64,000 bases of DNA from assembly GCA_045562575.1 (NCBI GenBank), contig JBJKVQ010000040.1, positions 62,001-126,000 on the forward strand, in the 5' to 3' direction. Source of the DNA: UBA6952 sp045562575 (GTDB lineage Bacteria > Chloroflexota > Dehalococcoidia > Lucifugimonadales > UBA6952). The notes below the pieces were generated by a model. It was not told the origin of the DNA, did no database searches, and worked only from the letters and a program-made list of their open reading frames with translations. How positions within the stretch are numbered: the first letter of the stretch is position 1; every line of letters begins with the position of its first letter. The position numbers were made by a program, and so were the translations under genes. Of this stretch, positions 6,237 to 14,937 are shown one piece after another.

Positions 6237-7340
6237 ATGAGAAATTTACGTTTTATTCTTGTATTGTTATCTGTAATGTCTATAGGACTATTTTCAGCAT
6301 GTGGATCAGACGCTGAAACTATAACAGAAACAGTAGAAGTTATTAAAGAAGTTGAGGTTGAAAAACCTTCCACATTAGAAACGGTGTTAAATCGAGGAAC
6401 ACTCAAATGTGGTGTTAATGACAACCTAACAGGTTTCGGAGTATTAACAGCAGCTGGAACATTTGAAGGATTTGATGTTGATTACTGTAAAGCGGTAGCA
6501 GCAGCAATATTAGGTGATGCTAGCAAAGTCGAATATGTACCTTTAACTGCTTCAGCTCGTTTTGAAGCACTCGGTGCTGGTGAAATTGATTTATTGATCA
6601 GAAATACTACTTGGACAGCAAGTAGAGATCGTGACCTAGCAAATGATTTTACTGCTACAACATTCTATGACGGTCAAGGAATGATGGTATATGCAGACAG
6701 TGGATACCAAACCATAGAAGATATGGAAGGTGCTACGGTTTGTGTATTACAAGGAACAACAACTGAATTAAACCTTGATGATAGATTTACTTCAGCTGGG
6801 CTAGATTACACTCCATTAACTTTTGAAACAAATGATCCTTTACAGGCTGCTTTTGAAGAAAAACGTTGTGATGGCTGGACAACTGATAAATCTGGATTAG
6901 CATCAAAAAGAGCAGAATTCCCTGCTACAGCTGGTGGACCAGAATCGTTAACAGTTTTAGCTGAAACTCTTTCAAAGGAACCACTAGGACCATTGACCAG
7001 AGATAATGACAGTCAGTTTTATGATGTAGTTCAATGGGTAGTATTTGGACTTATTCAAGCTGAGGAAAGCGGTATTACAAGCGCTAATGTTGCTGCGATG
7101 GCAGCAAATCCAACAGATCCAGGAATGGCAAGATTACTAGGTGTTCCTTTTGCTGGTGGTGAGGTTGCAGATTTCCAATTTGGAGTAGATGCAACATTCA
7201 TACAACATGCAATTAAAGCTGTTGGTAACTATGGTGAAATTTATGAACGACATCTAACACCACTAGGTTTAACTAGAAGTGGTTCACTAAATGCACAATG
7301 GACAGATGGTGGATTAATTTACGCACCTCCATTTAGATAG
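6237..7340 (+). CDS. aapJ: Amino-acid ABC transporter substrate-binding lipoprotein (AapJ-like)
   Basis: Extracytoplasmic binding protein of a polar/general L-amino-acid ABC importer, 367 residues. The ATG at 6237 is chosen because AAGGAG lies 7 nt before it and it gives a clean lipoprotein signal ending in FSAC (Cys22). An upstream in-frame ATG has no such site. After a short Glu/Val-rich linker, the SBP family-3 fold begins with LETVLNRGTLKCGVND, and the C-terminus (SGSLNAQWTDGGLIYAPPFR) is typical of AapJ/BztA proteins. It is followed by two permeases and an ATPase in one operon, separated from the first permease by a 13-bp hairpin that could stabilise or limit the transcript so that the binding protein is made in excess. 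Confidence 0.92.
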   Translation: MRNLRFILVLLSVMSIGLFSACGSDAETITETVEVIKEVEVEKPSTLETVLNRGTLKCGVNDNLTGFGVLTAAGTFEGFDVDYCKAVAAAILGDASKVEYVPLTASARFEALGAGEIDLLIRNTTWTASRDRDLANDFTATTFYDGQGMMVYADSGYQTIEDMEGATVCVLQGTTTELNLDDRFTSAGLDYTPLTFETNDPLQAAFEEKRCDGWTTDKSGLASKRAEFPATAGGPESLTVLAETLSKEPLGPLTRDNDSQFYDVVQWVVFGLIQAEESGITSANVAAMAANPTDPGMARLLGVPFAGGEVADFQFGVDATFIQHAIKAVGNYGEIYERHLTPLGLTRSGSLNAQWTDGGLIYAPPFR

Positions 7341-7360
7341 ATGAGATAATATAAGAAACA

Positions 7361-7389
7361 ATATGCCGGGCTAGTATAGCCCGGCATAT
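7361..7389 (+). terminator. Intercistronic hairpin after aapJ
   Basis: A perfect 13-bp inverted repeat, ATATGCCGGGCTA with its complement around a 3-nt loop, just after the binding-protein gene. There is no strong U run (GTATTTTAA follows). It looks like a partial terminator or mRNA-stabilising hairpin giving more aapJ than permease message. Confidence 0.75.
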
Positions 7390-7397
7390 GTATTTTA

Positions 7398-8609
7398 ATG
7401 GTATTATTAATCATGAATTCCATTGTTGATAAATTATACGTATTAAGTAGGTCACAAAAATTTAGAAATCTGATAATTCAGTTTGTTTTCTTAATCTTTG
7501 TTGGCCTTTTTGTGTACTACCTTATTTCCAAAGCTCTAGAATTAGATATAACCCTAAGTCATTTTGTAAGTAGAGCTGGTTTTGGTATCAGCCATACTTT
7601 TTTAGTTGATTACAGTAGTAACGACAACCGATGGGTTGCTTATTTTACAGGTGTCGTTAATACCGTCAGAATGTGTATTGTTGGAATCATTCTTGCGACA
7701 ATTCTCGGTACTATTATGGGAGTAGCAAGACTTTCCAAAAATATATTTTTCTCTACATTATCTTACTTATATGTAGAAATTTTGAGAAACACCCCCTTAT
7801 TAATCCAAATTATCTTTTGGCAAATCGTTTTCCTTCAATTACCAAGAATATCCGAAGCTATCACTTTTAGTGATACCGTTGTTATATCTAACCGAGGCAT
7901 ATTATTACCTTACACTTCTTCAACTGAGAATGGTTATGGAAATCTTTGGCTCACAATCGTAGTCATTAGCTTGATTGCATCTTTATTCATAAGTTTTTAT
8001 ATTAATAAACGTGAAGACATTCACGGGAAAATATATAAACTTTATAACTACAAATTAAGTGGCAATATAGTAGGAATACTAATGTTTTTCATAATTGTCA
8101 TAATTAGTTACTTCATCTTACAAAAACCATATGCTATTGATCTTCCTAGTCTCTACCAGAATGATAAAGGAACATATCTACAGTCTGGTGGATTTGAATT
8201 CACACCTGAATTTGGAGCAATATTATTTGCCTTAGTCATGTATACAGGGACTTTTATTACAGAAATTGTTAGAGGAAGTATTCAATCTTTACCGAAAGGC
8301 CAAACAGAAGCTGCACAAGCCATAGGATTAAGTAACTATCAAACAATGACTATAATTATCCTTCCTCAGGCTTTAAGGTCAATCATACCCCCTTTAACAA
8401 ATCAATATCTAAATTTAACAAAAAACTCTAGTTTATCTGTAGTTATTGCATACCCAGAACTTTTCATGGTATCAAGAACTATAATGAATAATTCTGGACA
8501 TGCTTTACCAGTATTTTTCCTCATATTATTAACCTATCTATCATTGAGCTTGATAATATCTATAGTTATGAACATATTTAATCGTAGAGTAACAAGGATA
8601 GGTGCCTAA
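7398..8609 (+). CDS. aapQ: Amino-acid ABC transporter permease (AapQ-like)
   Basis: Inner-membrane subunit of the polar amino-acid importer, 403 residues and hydrophobic throughout. The long extracytoplasmic insertion between membrane segments, with LPSLYQNDKGTY, is characteristic of AapQ/BztB rather than short HisM-type permeases. The EAA loop that docks on the ATPase is at about 306-330 (GQTEAAQAIGLSNYQTMTII, then LPQALR). The start at 7398 has no clear ribosome binding site; an in-frame ATG at 7413 is an alternative. It is 2 nt upstream of the second permease, so the two are translationally coupled. Confidence 0.9.
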   Translation: MVLLIMNSIVDKLYVLSRSQKFRNLIIQFVFLIFVGLFVYYLISKALELDITLSHFVSRAGFGISHTFLVDYSSNDNRWVAYFTGVVNTVRMCIVGIILATILGTIMGVARLSKNIFFSTLSYLYVEILRNTPLLIQIIFWQIVFLQLPRISEAITFSDTVVISNRGILLPYTSSTENGYGNLWLTIVVISLIASLFISFYINKREDIHGKIYKLYNYKLSGNIVGILMFFIIVIISYFILQKPYAIDLPSLYQNDKGTYLQSGGFEFTPEFGAILFALVMYTGTFITEIVRGSIQSLPKGQTEAAQAIGLSNYQTMTIIILPQALRSIIPPLTNQYLNLTKNSSLSVVIAYPELFMVSRTIMNNSGHALPVFFLILLTYLSLSLIISIVMNIFNRRVTRIGA

Positions 8610-8611
8610 TA

Positions 8612-9775
8612 ATGCAGAACTCTCTAAAGTGGTGTTTTAATACCTTCTTTGGCTCGATATTTAATACTTTTATTACTTTGTTAAGTTTAGTAATTTTCTT
8701 TTTCTTTATTAATAGCGTTCTTGGTTTTATAAGTACATCAGAATGGGAGGTAGTCAAAGTTAATAGAAGGTTACTATTAATCGGGAGAATGCCACCAGAA
8801 CATGAATATCGAGTTTGGCCAATTTTATGGTTAACATCATATTTAATCATGGCTTCTATCAGAACATGGGGCTCACCCTCTTATAGAGATTTATTTTTTA
8901 TTTCTTTTGGAATAGCTATTGTTTGTATTATTTTTACAACATCTTCTACTTATATTTGGGTTTTAACCTCAATATTTATTTGTATTTTTTCATATGTTAG
9001 TACTTCTTTTATAGTTAAAAATGATACAGCTAACAATACGAATAAGAAAATACTTATTTTATTGTGGATATTACTTCTACCAATTATATTTTCGATATTA
9101 CTTGTAGGAGATGGACCTAAACCTACGCTTTGGGGAGGTTTCCTCTTAAATATCATTTTGGCTTGTATAGCTATTGGTTTTGGTTTCCCCCTCGGAATAC
9201 TGTTTGCAATTGGAAGAGCAAGTACTCTTCCGGCAATAAAAATTGTCTGTACGATTTATATTGAAACAATTCGTGGAGCCCCATTAGTTGCATGGCTATT
9301 ATTGGCATGGTTCGTTTTGCCAAAATTTCTCCCCCAATTCTGGGGTCTAAACGAAATAAGCGTTGTTGTTAGAGCAATGATTATATTGTCAGCTTTTACT
9401 AGTGCTTATACTGCCGAGGTCATACGTGGAGGTCTTCAATCTATACCAAAAGGACAAATAGAAGCTGCTGATAGTCTAAATCTTGGGTATCGAAATAAAA
9501 TGATTCTAATTGTCCTTCCACAAGCAATCAGGGTCGTTATTCCAGCGCTAATAAGTACCTTTATTGGTGTTTTCAAGGACACGTCATTGGTATTCATACT
9601 TGCTTTAACAGACTTGTTACAAGTAGGAAGAATAATACCAGAACAAGATCCAGAATTTTTTGGCAGGCAATTAGAGGCACTTTGTGTAGTCGCGTTTTTA
9701 TTCTGGATTATTTCAATTTCACTATCTAATCTCAGTAAGAAAGTAGAAAAATCTTTGGGTATTGGGACTCGTTAA
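8612..9775 (+). CDS. aapM: Amino-acid ABC transporter permease (AapM-like)
   Basis: Second permease of the importer, 387 residues, with about eight membrane segments and the C-terminal binding-protein-dependent transport domain. The EAA loop GQIEAADSLNLGYRNKMILI is followed by LPQAIRVVIPAL. N-terminal residues 1-170 form an extra hydrophobic region, usual for AapM/BztC. It should pair with AapQ to form the channel. It begins 2 nt after aapQ and is followed by aapP 21 nt downstream with its own AAGGAG site. Confidence 0.9.
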   Translation: MQNSLKWCFNTFFGSIFNTFITLLSLVIFFFFINSVLGFISTSEWEVVKVNRRLLLIGRMPPEHEYRVWPILWLTSYLIMASIRTWGSPSYRDLFFISFGIAIVCIIFTTSSTYIWVLTSIFICIFSYVSTSFIVKNDTANNTNKKILILLWILLLPIIFSILLVGDGPKPTLWGGFLLNIILACIAIGFGFPLGILFAIGRASTLPAIKIVCTIYIETIRGAPLVAWLLLAWFVLPKFLPQFWGLNEISVVVRAMIILSAFTSAYTAEVIRGGLQSIPKGQIEAADSLNLGYRNKMILIVLPQAIRVVIPALISTFIGVFKDTSLVFILALTDLLQVGRIIPEQDPEFFGRQLEALCVVAFLFWIISISLSNLSKKVEKSLGIGTR

Positions 9776-9796
9776 TAGATATAAGGAGCATTAATT

Positions 9797-10555
9797 ATGC
9801 AAACAAATGAAAAAAAACAGATTGGTAAAGAAATAATTTCTACCACTAATGTAACAAAATCTTTTGGTCGATTTCAGGCCTTAAAAGGAATTACTGCAAA
9901 AGTATATGAACAAGAAGTTGTTGTGGTATTAGGACCATCTGGTTCTGGTAAATCAACATTTATCAGAACACTAAACAGACTAGAACCACATGACTCAGGC
10001 ACTATTATTGTTGATGGAATCGAACTAAATGACGATGTAAAAAACCTACAATATGTTAGATCAAATGTAGGTATGGTTTTTCAACAGTTCAATTTATTTC
10101 CTCACCTTTCGGTATTAAGAAATATAACAGTTGGACCACAAAAAGTTCGAGGATTAAAAAGAGGGGATGCTGAAGATATAGCAATGGAACTTCTTAATAG
10201 GGTAGGAATACCTGAACAAGCTAGTAAATTTCCTAGCCAATTATCCGGTGGGCAACAACAGCGGCTTGCCATTGCCAGGGCATTAGCAATGCAACCTAAA
10301 ATTATGTTATTTGACGAACCAACTTCAGCATTAGACCCTGAAATGATAAAAGAAGTATTGGAGGTAATGACTGAGCTTGCAGAATCAGGAATGACCATGA
10401 TATGCGTAACTCATGAAATGGGTTTTGCAAAAGAAGTTGCCGACCGCTTCTTGTTTTTCGATGAAGGATTAATTGTAGAAGAAGGCACACCAGAACATTT
10501 TTTTACGAACCCTCAAGAAGAACGTACAAAATTATTCTTAAGCCAAATTCTCTAA
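9797..10555 (+). CDS. aapP: Amino-acid ABC transporter ATPase (AapP/GlnQ-like)
   Basis: Cytoplasmic ATPase that energises the importer, 252 residues. Visible motifs are Walker A GPSGSGKST (about 50-58), Q-loop FQQFNLFPH, signature LSGGQQQR, Walker B IMLFDEPTSALDP and the switch His in CVTHEMG. The HPFTNPQ-like tail (HFFTNPQEERTKLFL) is typical of the polar amino-acid group. Last gene of the operon; no strong terminator is visible before polA, but polA has its own -10 element. Confidence 0.95.
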   Translation: MQTNEKKQIGKEIISTTNVTKSFGRFQALKGITAKVYEQEVVVVLGPSGSGKSTFIRTLNRLEPHDSGTIIVDGIELNDDVKNLQYVRSNVGMVFQQFNLFPHLSVLRNITVGPQKVRGLKRGDAEDIAMELLNRVGIPEQASKFPSQLSGGQQQRLAIARALAMQPKIMLFDEPTSALDPEMIKEVLEVMTELAESGMTMICVTHEMGFAKEVADRFLFFDEGLIVEEGTPEHFFTNPQEERTKLFLSQIL

Positions 10556-10580
10556 TACTGAATTGAACTGATATGTTTAG

Positions 10581-10586
10581 TATAAT
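10581..10586 (+). promoter_or_regulatory. -10 hexamer of polA (leaderless)
   Basis: TATAAT starts exactly 15 nt before the polA ATG at 10596. The nine bases between (AGTAGGCAA) leave no room for a ribosome binding site at normal spacing, so a leaderless mRNA is likely. Confidence 0.55.
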
Positions 10587-10595
10587 AGTAGGCAA

Positions 10596-13373
10596 ATGCA
10601 AGAAAACAATAAAAAATATCTTTTAATTATTGATGGACATGCCCTCGTTCATAGGTCCTTTCATGGAATTCGTAGACCTATGATCACACGCTCAAGTGGA
10701 CAAGAAGTACGAGGAGCTTATGGTTTTCTTAATACACTAATTAAAACTATTCGAGAATGGGAACCCACCCATATAGCTTTAACTTTTGACACCCCTAAAC
10801 CAACATTCAGGCATGAACAGTATTCAGAATATAAATCTAACCGAACAAAAAGTGAACCTGAATTAATACAACAATTTCCTATAGTTAAAGAAATTGCCGA
10901 TGCTTTTGATATTTCAATTTTTGAACTTCCTGGGTATGAGGCAGATGACCTCATTGGAACCATTTCACTAAATGCTGAACAAAATGAAATAAATACATAT
11001 ATTCTCACCGGTGATTCAGACACTTTACAACTCGTTTCAAATAATACAAAAGTAATAATGCATACTGGTAGTCAGAATCAAAAGCTATATGACGAAATAG
11101 CCGTAATAGAGAGATATGATGGTATCAAACCAAACCAGCAGATTGATATAAAAGGTTTACAAGGAGATACTTCAGATAATATACCTGGTGTACCTGGCAT
11201 TGGGGCTAAAACTGCTATTAAATTAATCAGAGATTATTCTTCAATTGAGAATCTTTATGACAACATCAATGACGTTAAACCTGATCGGATAAGAATATTA
11301 CTAGAAAACCACAAAACAGAAGCAATGCAAAGTAAATATCTTGCAACAATCGTACGTACTATACCTCTCAAAATTGATTTCAACAAACTCAAAATTGGCG
11401 AATTGGACTTATCTAAAGTTGGAACAGTATTAAAAAAGTATGAATTTTTTAGTTTATATGACCGAGCAGAAAAATTATTTTCTAAACCTGACCAAAATAT
11501 CAAAAATAAGCCTATTTCAGATATAAACATACAACCAATACTAAATACAAAGTACGAAGTAATTAATGACCTGAAAGAATTACAGGCTTTAGAAACAACA
11601 CTTCTAAAAACCACTGCTTTTTCATTTGATACAGAAACTACTTCACTAATTCCAACTACAGCCAAACTAGTAGGGATATCAATAACTGAACAAACAGGTA
11701 CAGGATTTTATATACCCTTGGGACACGAACAAGGAAGACAAATATCATTGGTAGATGCTCTTCCCCATCTACAAAATATTTTTCAATCTAAAAATGTGAA
11801 AAAATATGCTCACAATGCAAATTATGATTTAACAGTACTAAAAAATCATGATATTGAGGTTAATTGTTTTAACTTTGACACTATGATTGCAGCACAAATC
11901 TTAGGATATAACGCAATTGGACTAAAACAACTATCCTTTGATTTATTAAATGAACCAATGTCTCCTATCAATGAATTAATTGGTTCAGGCAAAAAGCAAA
12001 TTACTTTCGATCAGGTTCCTATCGAAGATGCATACCAATATGCATGTCGAGATTCTGACATGACCTATAGATTGCAATCAATTCTTGAACATGAAATTAG
12101 AGATAAAGGAATGTCTAAATTATTCTTTGATATAGAAATGCCACTTACTCCTATTTTAGTAGATATGCAATTGGAGGGTATTTCTATAAACCCTTATAAA
12201 TTGAATGAGATGTCAGTATTTATTCAAGAAAAATTAGCTATATTAGAAAATAATATCTATGAAGCAGCCGCACAATCGTTTAATATTAATTCTCCACAAC
12301 AATTAGGTGCAATTTTATTCGAAAAGTTAATACCAATAAACTTGTTGAAAGAGAATAATTTACCACTTCCATCAAAAACAAAAACAGGGTTTTCTACAAA
12401 TTCAAATTATTTAGAAGATATAAGAGACTCCCACTTTGTTATTGATTTAGTACTAGAATTTAGGCAATTAGCTAAATTAAAATCTACTTATCTTGATTCT
12501 CTACCAAAGCTTATTAATAATAAAACAGGCAGGATTCATACCAAATACAATCAAGTTGGTTCTTCAACAGGAAGATTCTCATCAAGTGATCCAAATTTAC
12601 AAAACATACCAGTAAGAACTGAACTTGGAAACGAAGTAAGAAAAGCATTTATTTCAAAAAATGAGTGCCTCCTTTTATCAGCAGATTATTCACAAATAGA
12701 ACTTAGAGTACTTGCACATTTTTCTGAAGATCCAAACCTAATTACAGCTTTTAATAATGATCATGATATACATTCTGCCACAGCTTCATTGGTCTACAAA
12801 GTACCACAGGATAATGTTGATCCATCAATGAGAAGAATAGCAAAAATCATGAATTTTGGTGTAATTTATGGCCTTTCAGCTCATGGGATGACCAGACAAA
12901 CAAGTTTAAACTACCAAGAAAGTAATTCATTCATTAATGAATATTTCGAAAAATATCCTAAAATCAATGACTATATTAATTCTACAAAACAAAGTGCTTT
13001 AAATAATGGGTATGTCGAGACACTTTCAGGACGAAGGCGCTATATTCCTGAAATCAGTCACTCAAATTTTCAGGTTCGAAATGCAGCTGAAAGAATGGCA
13101 ATTAATATGCCTATTCAAGGCACTGCAGCTGACATTATAAAAATTGCTATGATCAAAATACAATCTCAAATACATGCAAATAACTTAAATTCAAAAATGT
13201 TACTACAGGTACATGATGAATTAATATTTGAATGCCCTGAAAATGAAATTTCAGAAATAAGAAATATTCTTGATAAATTGATGACTAATTCTTTAGAACT
13301 ATTAGTTCCATTAAAAATCGAATATAAAATAGGTAAAGAATGGGGCAATATGGAAAAGTCTTTAGTCGAATAA
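10596..13373 (+). CDS. polA: DNA polymerase I
   Basis: Repair and Okazaki-fragment polymerase, 925 residues, normal length. The 5'-nuclease domain is residues 1 to about 290 (LLIIDGHALVHRSFHG, GYEADDLIG, GLQGDTSDNIPGVPGIGAKT). The 3'-5' exonuclease domain keeps all its acidic residues (FDTETTSL near 347, HNANYD, YACRDSD), so proofreading should be active. The polymerase domain has motif A (SADYSQIELRVLAH), motif B (RRIAKIMNFGVIYG) and motif C (QVHDELIFE). A Phe rather than Tyr in the O helix is the usual dideoxy-discriminating state. Probably transcribed from a leaderless promoter just upstream. Confidence 0.97.
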   Translation: MQENNKKYLLIIDGHALVHRSFHGIRRPMITRSSGQEVRGAYGFLNTLIKTIREWEPTHIALTFDTPKPTFRHEQYSEYKSNRTKSEPELIQQFPIVKEIADAFDISIFELPGYEADDLIGTISLNAEQNEINTYILTGDSDTLQLVSNNTKVIMHTGSQNQKLYDEIAVIERYDGIKPNQQIDIKGLQGDTSDNIPGVPGIGAKTAIKLIRDYSSIENLYDNINDVKPDRIRILLENHKTEAMQSKYLATIVRTIPLKIDFNKLKIGELDLSKVGTVLKKYEFFSLYDRAEKLFSKPDQNIKNKPISDINIQPILNTKYEVINDLKELQALETTLLKTTAFSFDTETTSLIPTTAKLVGISITEQTGTGFYIPLGHEQGRQISLVDALPHLQNIFQSKNVKKYAHNANYDLTVLKNHDIEVNCFNFDTMIAAQILGYNAIGLKQLSFDLLNEPMSPINELIGSGKKQITFDQVPIEDAYQYACRDSDMTYRLQSILEHEIRDKGMSKLFFDIEMPLTPILVDMQLEGISINPYKLNEMSVFIQEKLAILENNIYEAAAQSFNINSPQQLGAILFEKLIPINLLKENNLPLPSKTKTGFSTNSNYLEDIRDSHFVIDLVLEFRQLAKLKSTYLDSLPKLINNKTGRIHTKYNQVGSSTGRFSSSDPNLQNIPVRTELGNEVRKAFISKNECLLLSADYSQIELRVLAHFSEDPNLITAFNNDHDIHSATASLVYKVPQDNVDPSMRRIAKIMNFGVIYGLSAHGMTRQTSLNYQESNSFINEYFEKYPKINDYINSTKQSALNNGYVETLSGRRRYIPEISHSNFQVRNAAERMAINMPIQGTAADIIKIAMIKIQSQIHANNLNSKMLLQVHDELIFECPENEISEIRNILDKLMTNSLELLVPLKIEYKIGKEWGNMEKSLVE

Positions 13374-13386
13374 ATTGTATGAAATA

Positions 13387-13415
13387 TTGCTATAAATAGC
13401 TTTCATGAGTATAAT
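13387..13415 (+). promoter_or_regulatory. Promoter of tRNA-Ser and miaB
   Basis: TTGCTA (13387-13392), a 17-bp spacer and TATAAT (13410-13415), giving a start about 30 nt before tRNA-Ser. No separate promoter fits in the 10 nt between the tRNA and miaB, so both should be on one transcript. Confidence 0.55.
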
Positions 13416-13451
13416 CATCTTCTATCCAAAATAAAGATATTTTTGATTGAG

Positions 13452-13544
13452 GGAGGAATCGCATAGTGGCCTAGTGCGCCCGCCTGCTAAGCGGGTTGGG
13501 GGTGATGAGCTCCCTCGTGGGTTCGAATCCCACTTCCTCCGCCA
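13452..13544 (+). tRNA. tRNA-Ser(GCU)
   Basis: 93-nt class II tRNA with encoded CCA: acceptor GGAGGAA/TTCCTCC, anticodon arm CCCGC-CTGCTAA-GCGGG (anticodon GCT), a long variable arm and T arm GTGGG/CCCAC. It ends 10 nt before the miaB start. Confidence 0.95.
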
Positions 13545-13554
13545 TTAATAAATT

Positions 13555-14868
13555 ATGGAAACATCTTTAGAAACAAAACTAAATAACTATTTCATTTGGA
13601 ATATTGGATGCCAAATGAATGTAGCAGATGCTAATAGATTAGAAAGTGGATTTCACCACATTGGTCTAAAAAACACCGAAGAAGTTGATGATGCAGATAT
13701 TATTGTATTAAATAGTTGTGTTGTAAGACAAAGCGCAGAAGATAAAGTCCATGGCATGTTATCTTCTCTACGACATATAAAAGACTCTCACCCTACCAAA
13801 ATAATTGCATTGATGGGATGTTTAGTAGGACCAAACTCCGAAAAACTCCAAAAACGATACCCACATGTTGATGTATTTATGAGACCACAACAATTCAAAC
13901 CTTTATTTGATTTGATCAACAGTGTCGATGAAATTGATGTAGATGGCTGCTTAAGTACCCTGTCTCCGGTTAATCCTAGCGTTACTGCCTTTGTTCCAAT
14001 TATTCATGGATGCGATAAATTTTGTACATTTTGTATTATTCCCTACAGACGTGGACGAGAAGTCAGTAGACCTATTGTTGATATAGTAAAAGAAATAGAA
14101 CTGCTATCTTTACGAAATGTAAAAGAAGTAACTTTACTTGGACAAAATGTCGACTCATATGGTCACGATTTTCTGGATAAAAAAGATCTTGCTGACTTAT
14201 TTTATGCGGTTAATGAAATAAAAGGAATTGAAAGAATAAGGTTCCTAACTTCACATCCTAATGATATGAGTGACAAAATTATTGATGCAATAAATTCCAT
14301 TGACAAAGTATGTGAACATATAAATTTGCCATTTCAAGCTGGAGATGATGAAGTATTAACAGTCATGAGAAGAGGATATACTATTGATTCATATCTTAGA
14401 TTAGTAGAAAAAATTCGAACAAAGGTAACAAATGTTTCTATGAGTACAGATCTAATTGTAGGTTTCCCTGGAGAAACAGACAAAGCATTCAATAATTCTC
14501 TGAAAGTACTTGAGGAGGTAAGGTTCGACAAAGTGCACTCAGCATGTTACTCAACTCGAGAAGGTACTATTGCTAGTAGAAAATTAGTTGATAATGTTCC
14601 TATAAAAGAAAAAAAGGACCGTTTATCCCAAGTAGACTCTCTCCAAAAAGAAATAGTAACTACAATCAATTCTAAACTTCTTGATTCAACACAAGAAGTA
14701 CTTGTTGAAAAGTTTGAAAATGGCCAATGGCAAGGAAGAAACCGAAATGACAAGTTGGTATTTTTTGAATCAAAAAAAGATGTGGATTTAATTGGAACAA
14801 CAGTAAAGTTATCAATTGATAAAACTTCTCCATGGTATTTACATGCTACTGAAAAAATTAATGCTTGA
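13555..14868 (+). CDS. miaB: tRNA-2-methylthio-N6-dimethylallyladenosine synthase MiaB
   Basis: Radical-SAM methylthiotransferase acting on A37 of tRNAs that read U-initial codons; 437 residues. The N-terminal UPF0004 domain has its three cluster cysteines in NIGCQMN, NSCVVRQ and MGCLVG. The radical-SAM motif CDKFCTFC (about 153-160, CxxxCxxC) is followed by IPYRRGREVSR. The TRAM domain is at the C-terminus (LVEKFENGQWQGRNRNDK). The IPYRRGRE context favours MiaB over RimO or MtaB. It starts 10 nt after tRNA-Ser and has no ribosome binding site, so its mRNA 5' end is probably made by tRNA 3' processing. Confidence 0.93.
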   Translation: METSLETKLNNYFIWNIGCQMNVADANRLESGFHHIGLKNTEEVDDADIIVLNSCVVRQSAEDKVHGMLSSLRHIKDSHPTKIIALMGCLVGPNSEKLQKRYPHVDVFMRPQQFKPLFDLINSVDEIDVDGCLSTLSPVNPSVTAFVPIIHGCDKFCTFCIIPYRRGREVSRPIVDIVKEIELLSLRNVKEVTLLGQNVDSYGHDFLDKKDLADLFYAVNEIKGIERIRFLTSHPNDMSDKIIDAINSIDKVCEHINLPFQAGDDEVLTVMRRGYTIDSYLRLVEKIRTKVTNVSMSTDLIVGFPGETDKAFNNSLKVLEEVRFDKVHSACYSTREGTIASRKLVDNVPIKEKKDRLSQVDSLQKEIVTTINSKLLDSTQEVLVEKFENGQWQGRNRNDKLVFFESKKDVDLIGTTVKLSIDKTSPWYLHATEKINA

Positions 14869-14922
14869 GGATTTAGGAAATATGTCATATACTGATTTTC
14901 CAATCTGGAATCTTATATATGG

Positions 14923-14928
14923 TATAAT
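14923..14928 (+). promoter_or_regulatory. -10 hexamer of nadA (leaderless)
   Basis: TATAAT starts 15 nt before the nadA ATG at 14938, the same offset as at polA; the intervening GATCATACG holds no ribosome binding site. Confidence 0.5.
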
Positions 14929-14937
14929 GATCATACG

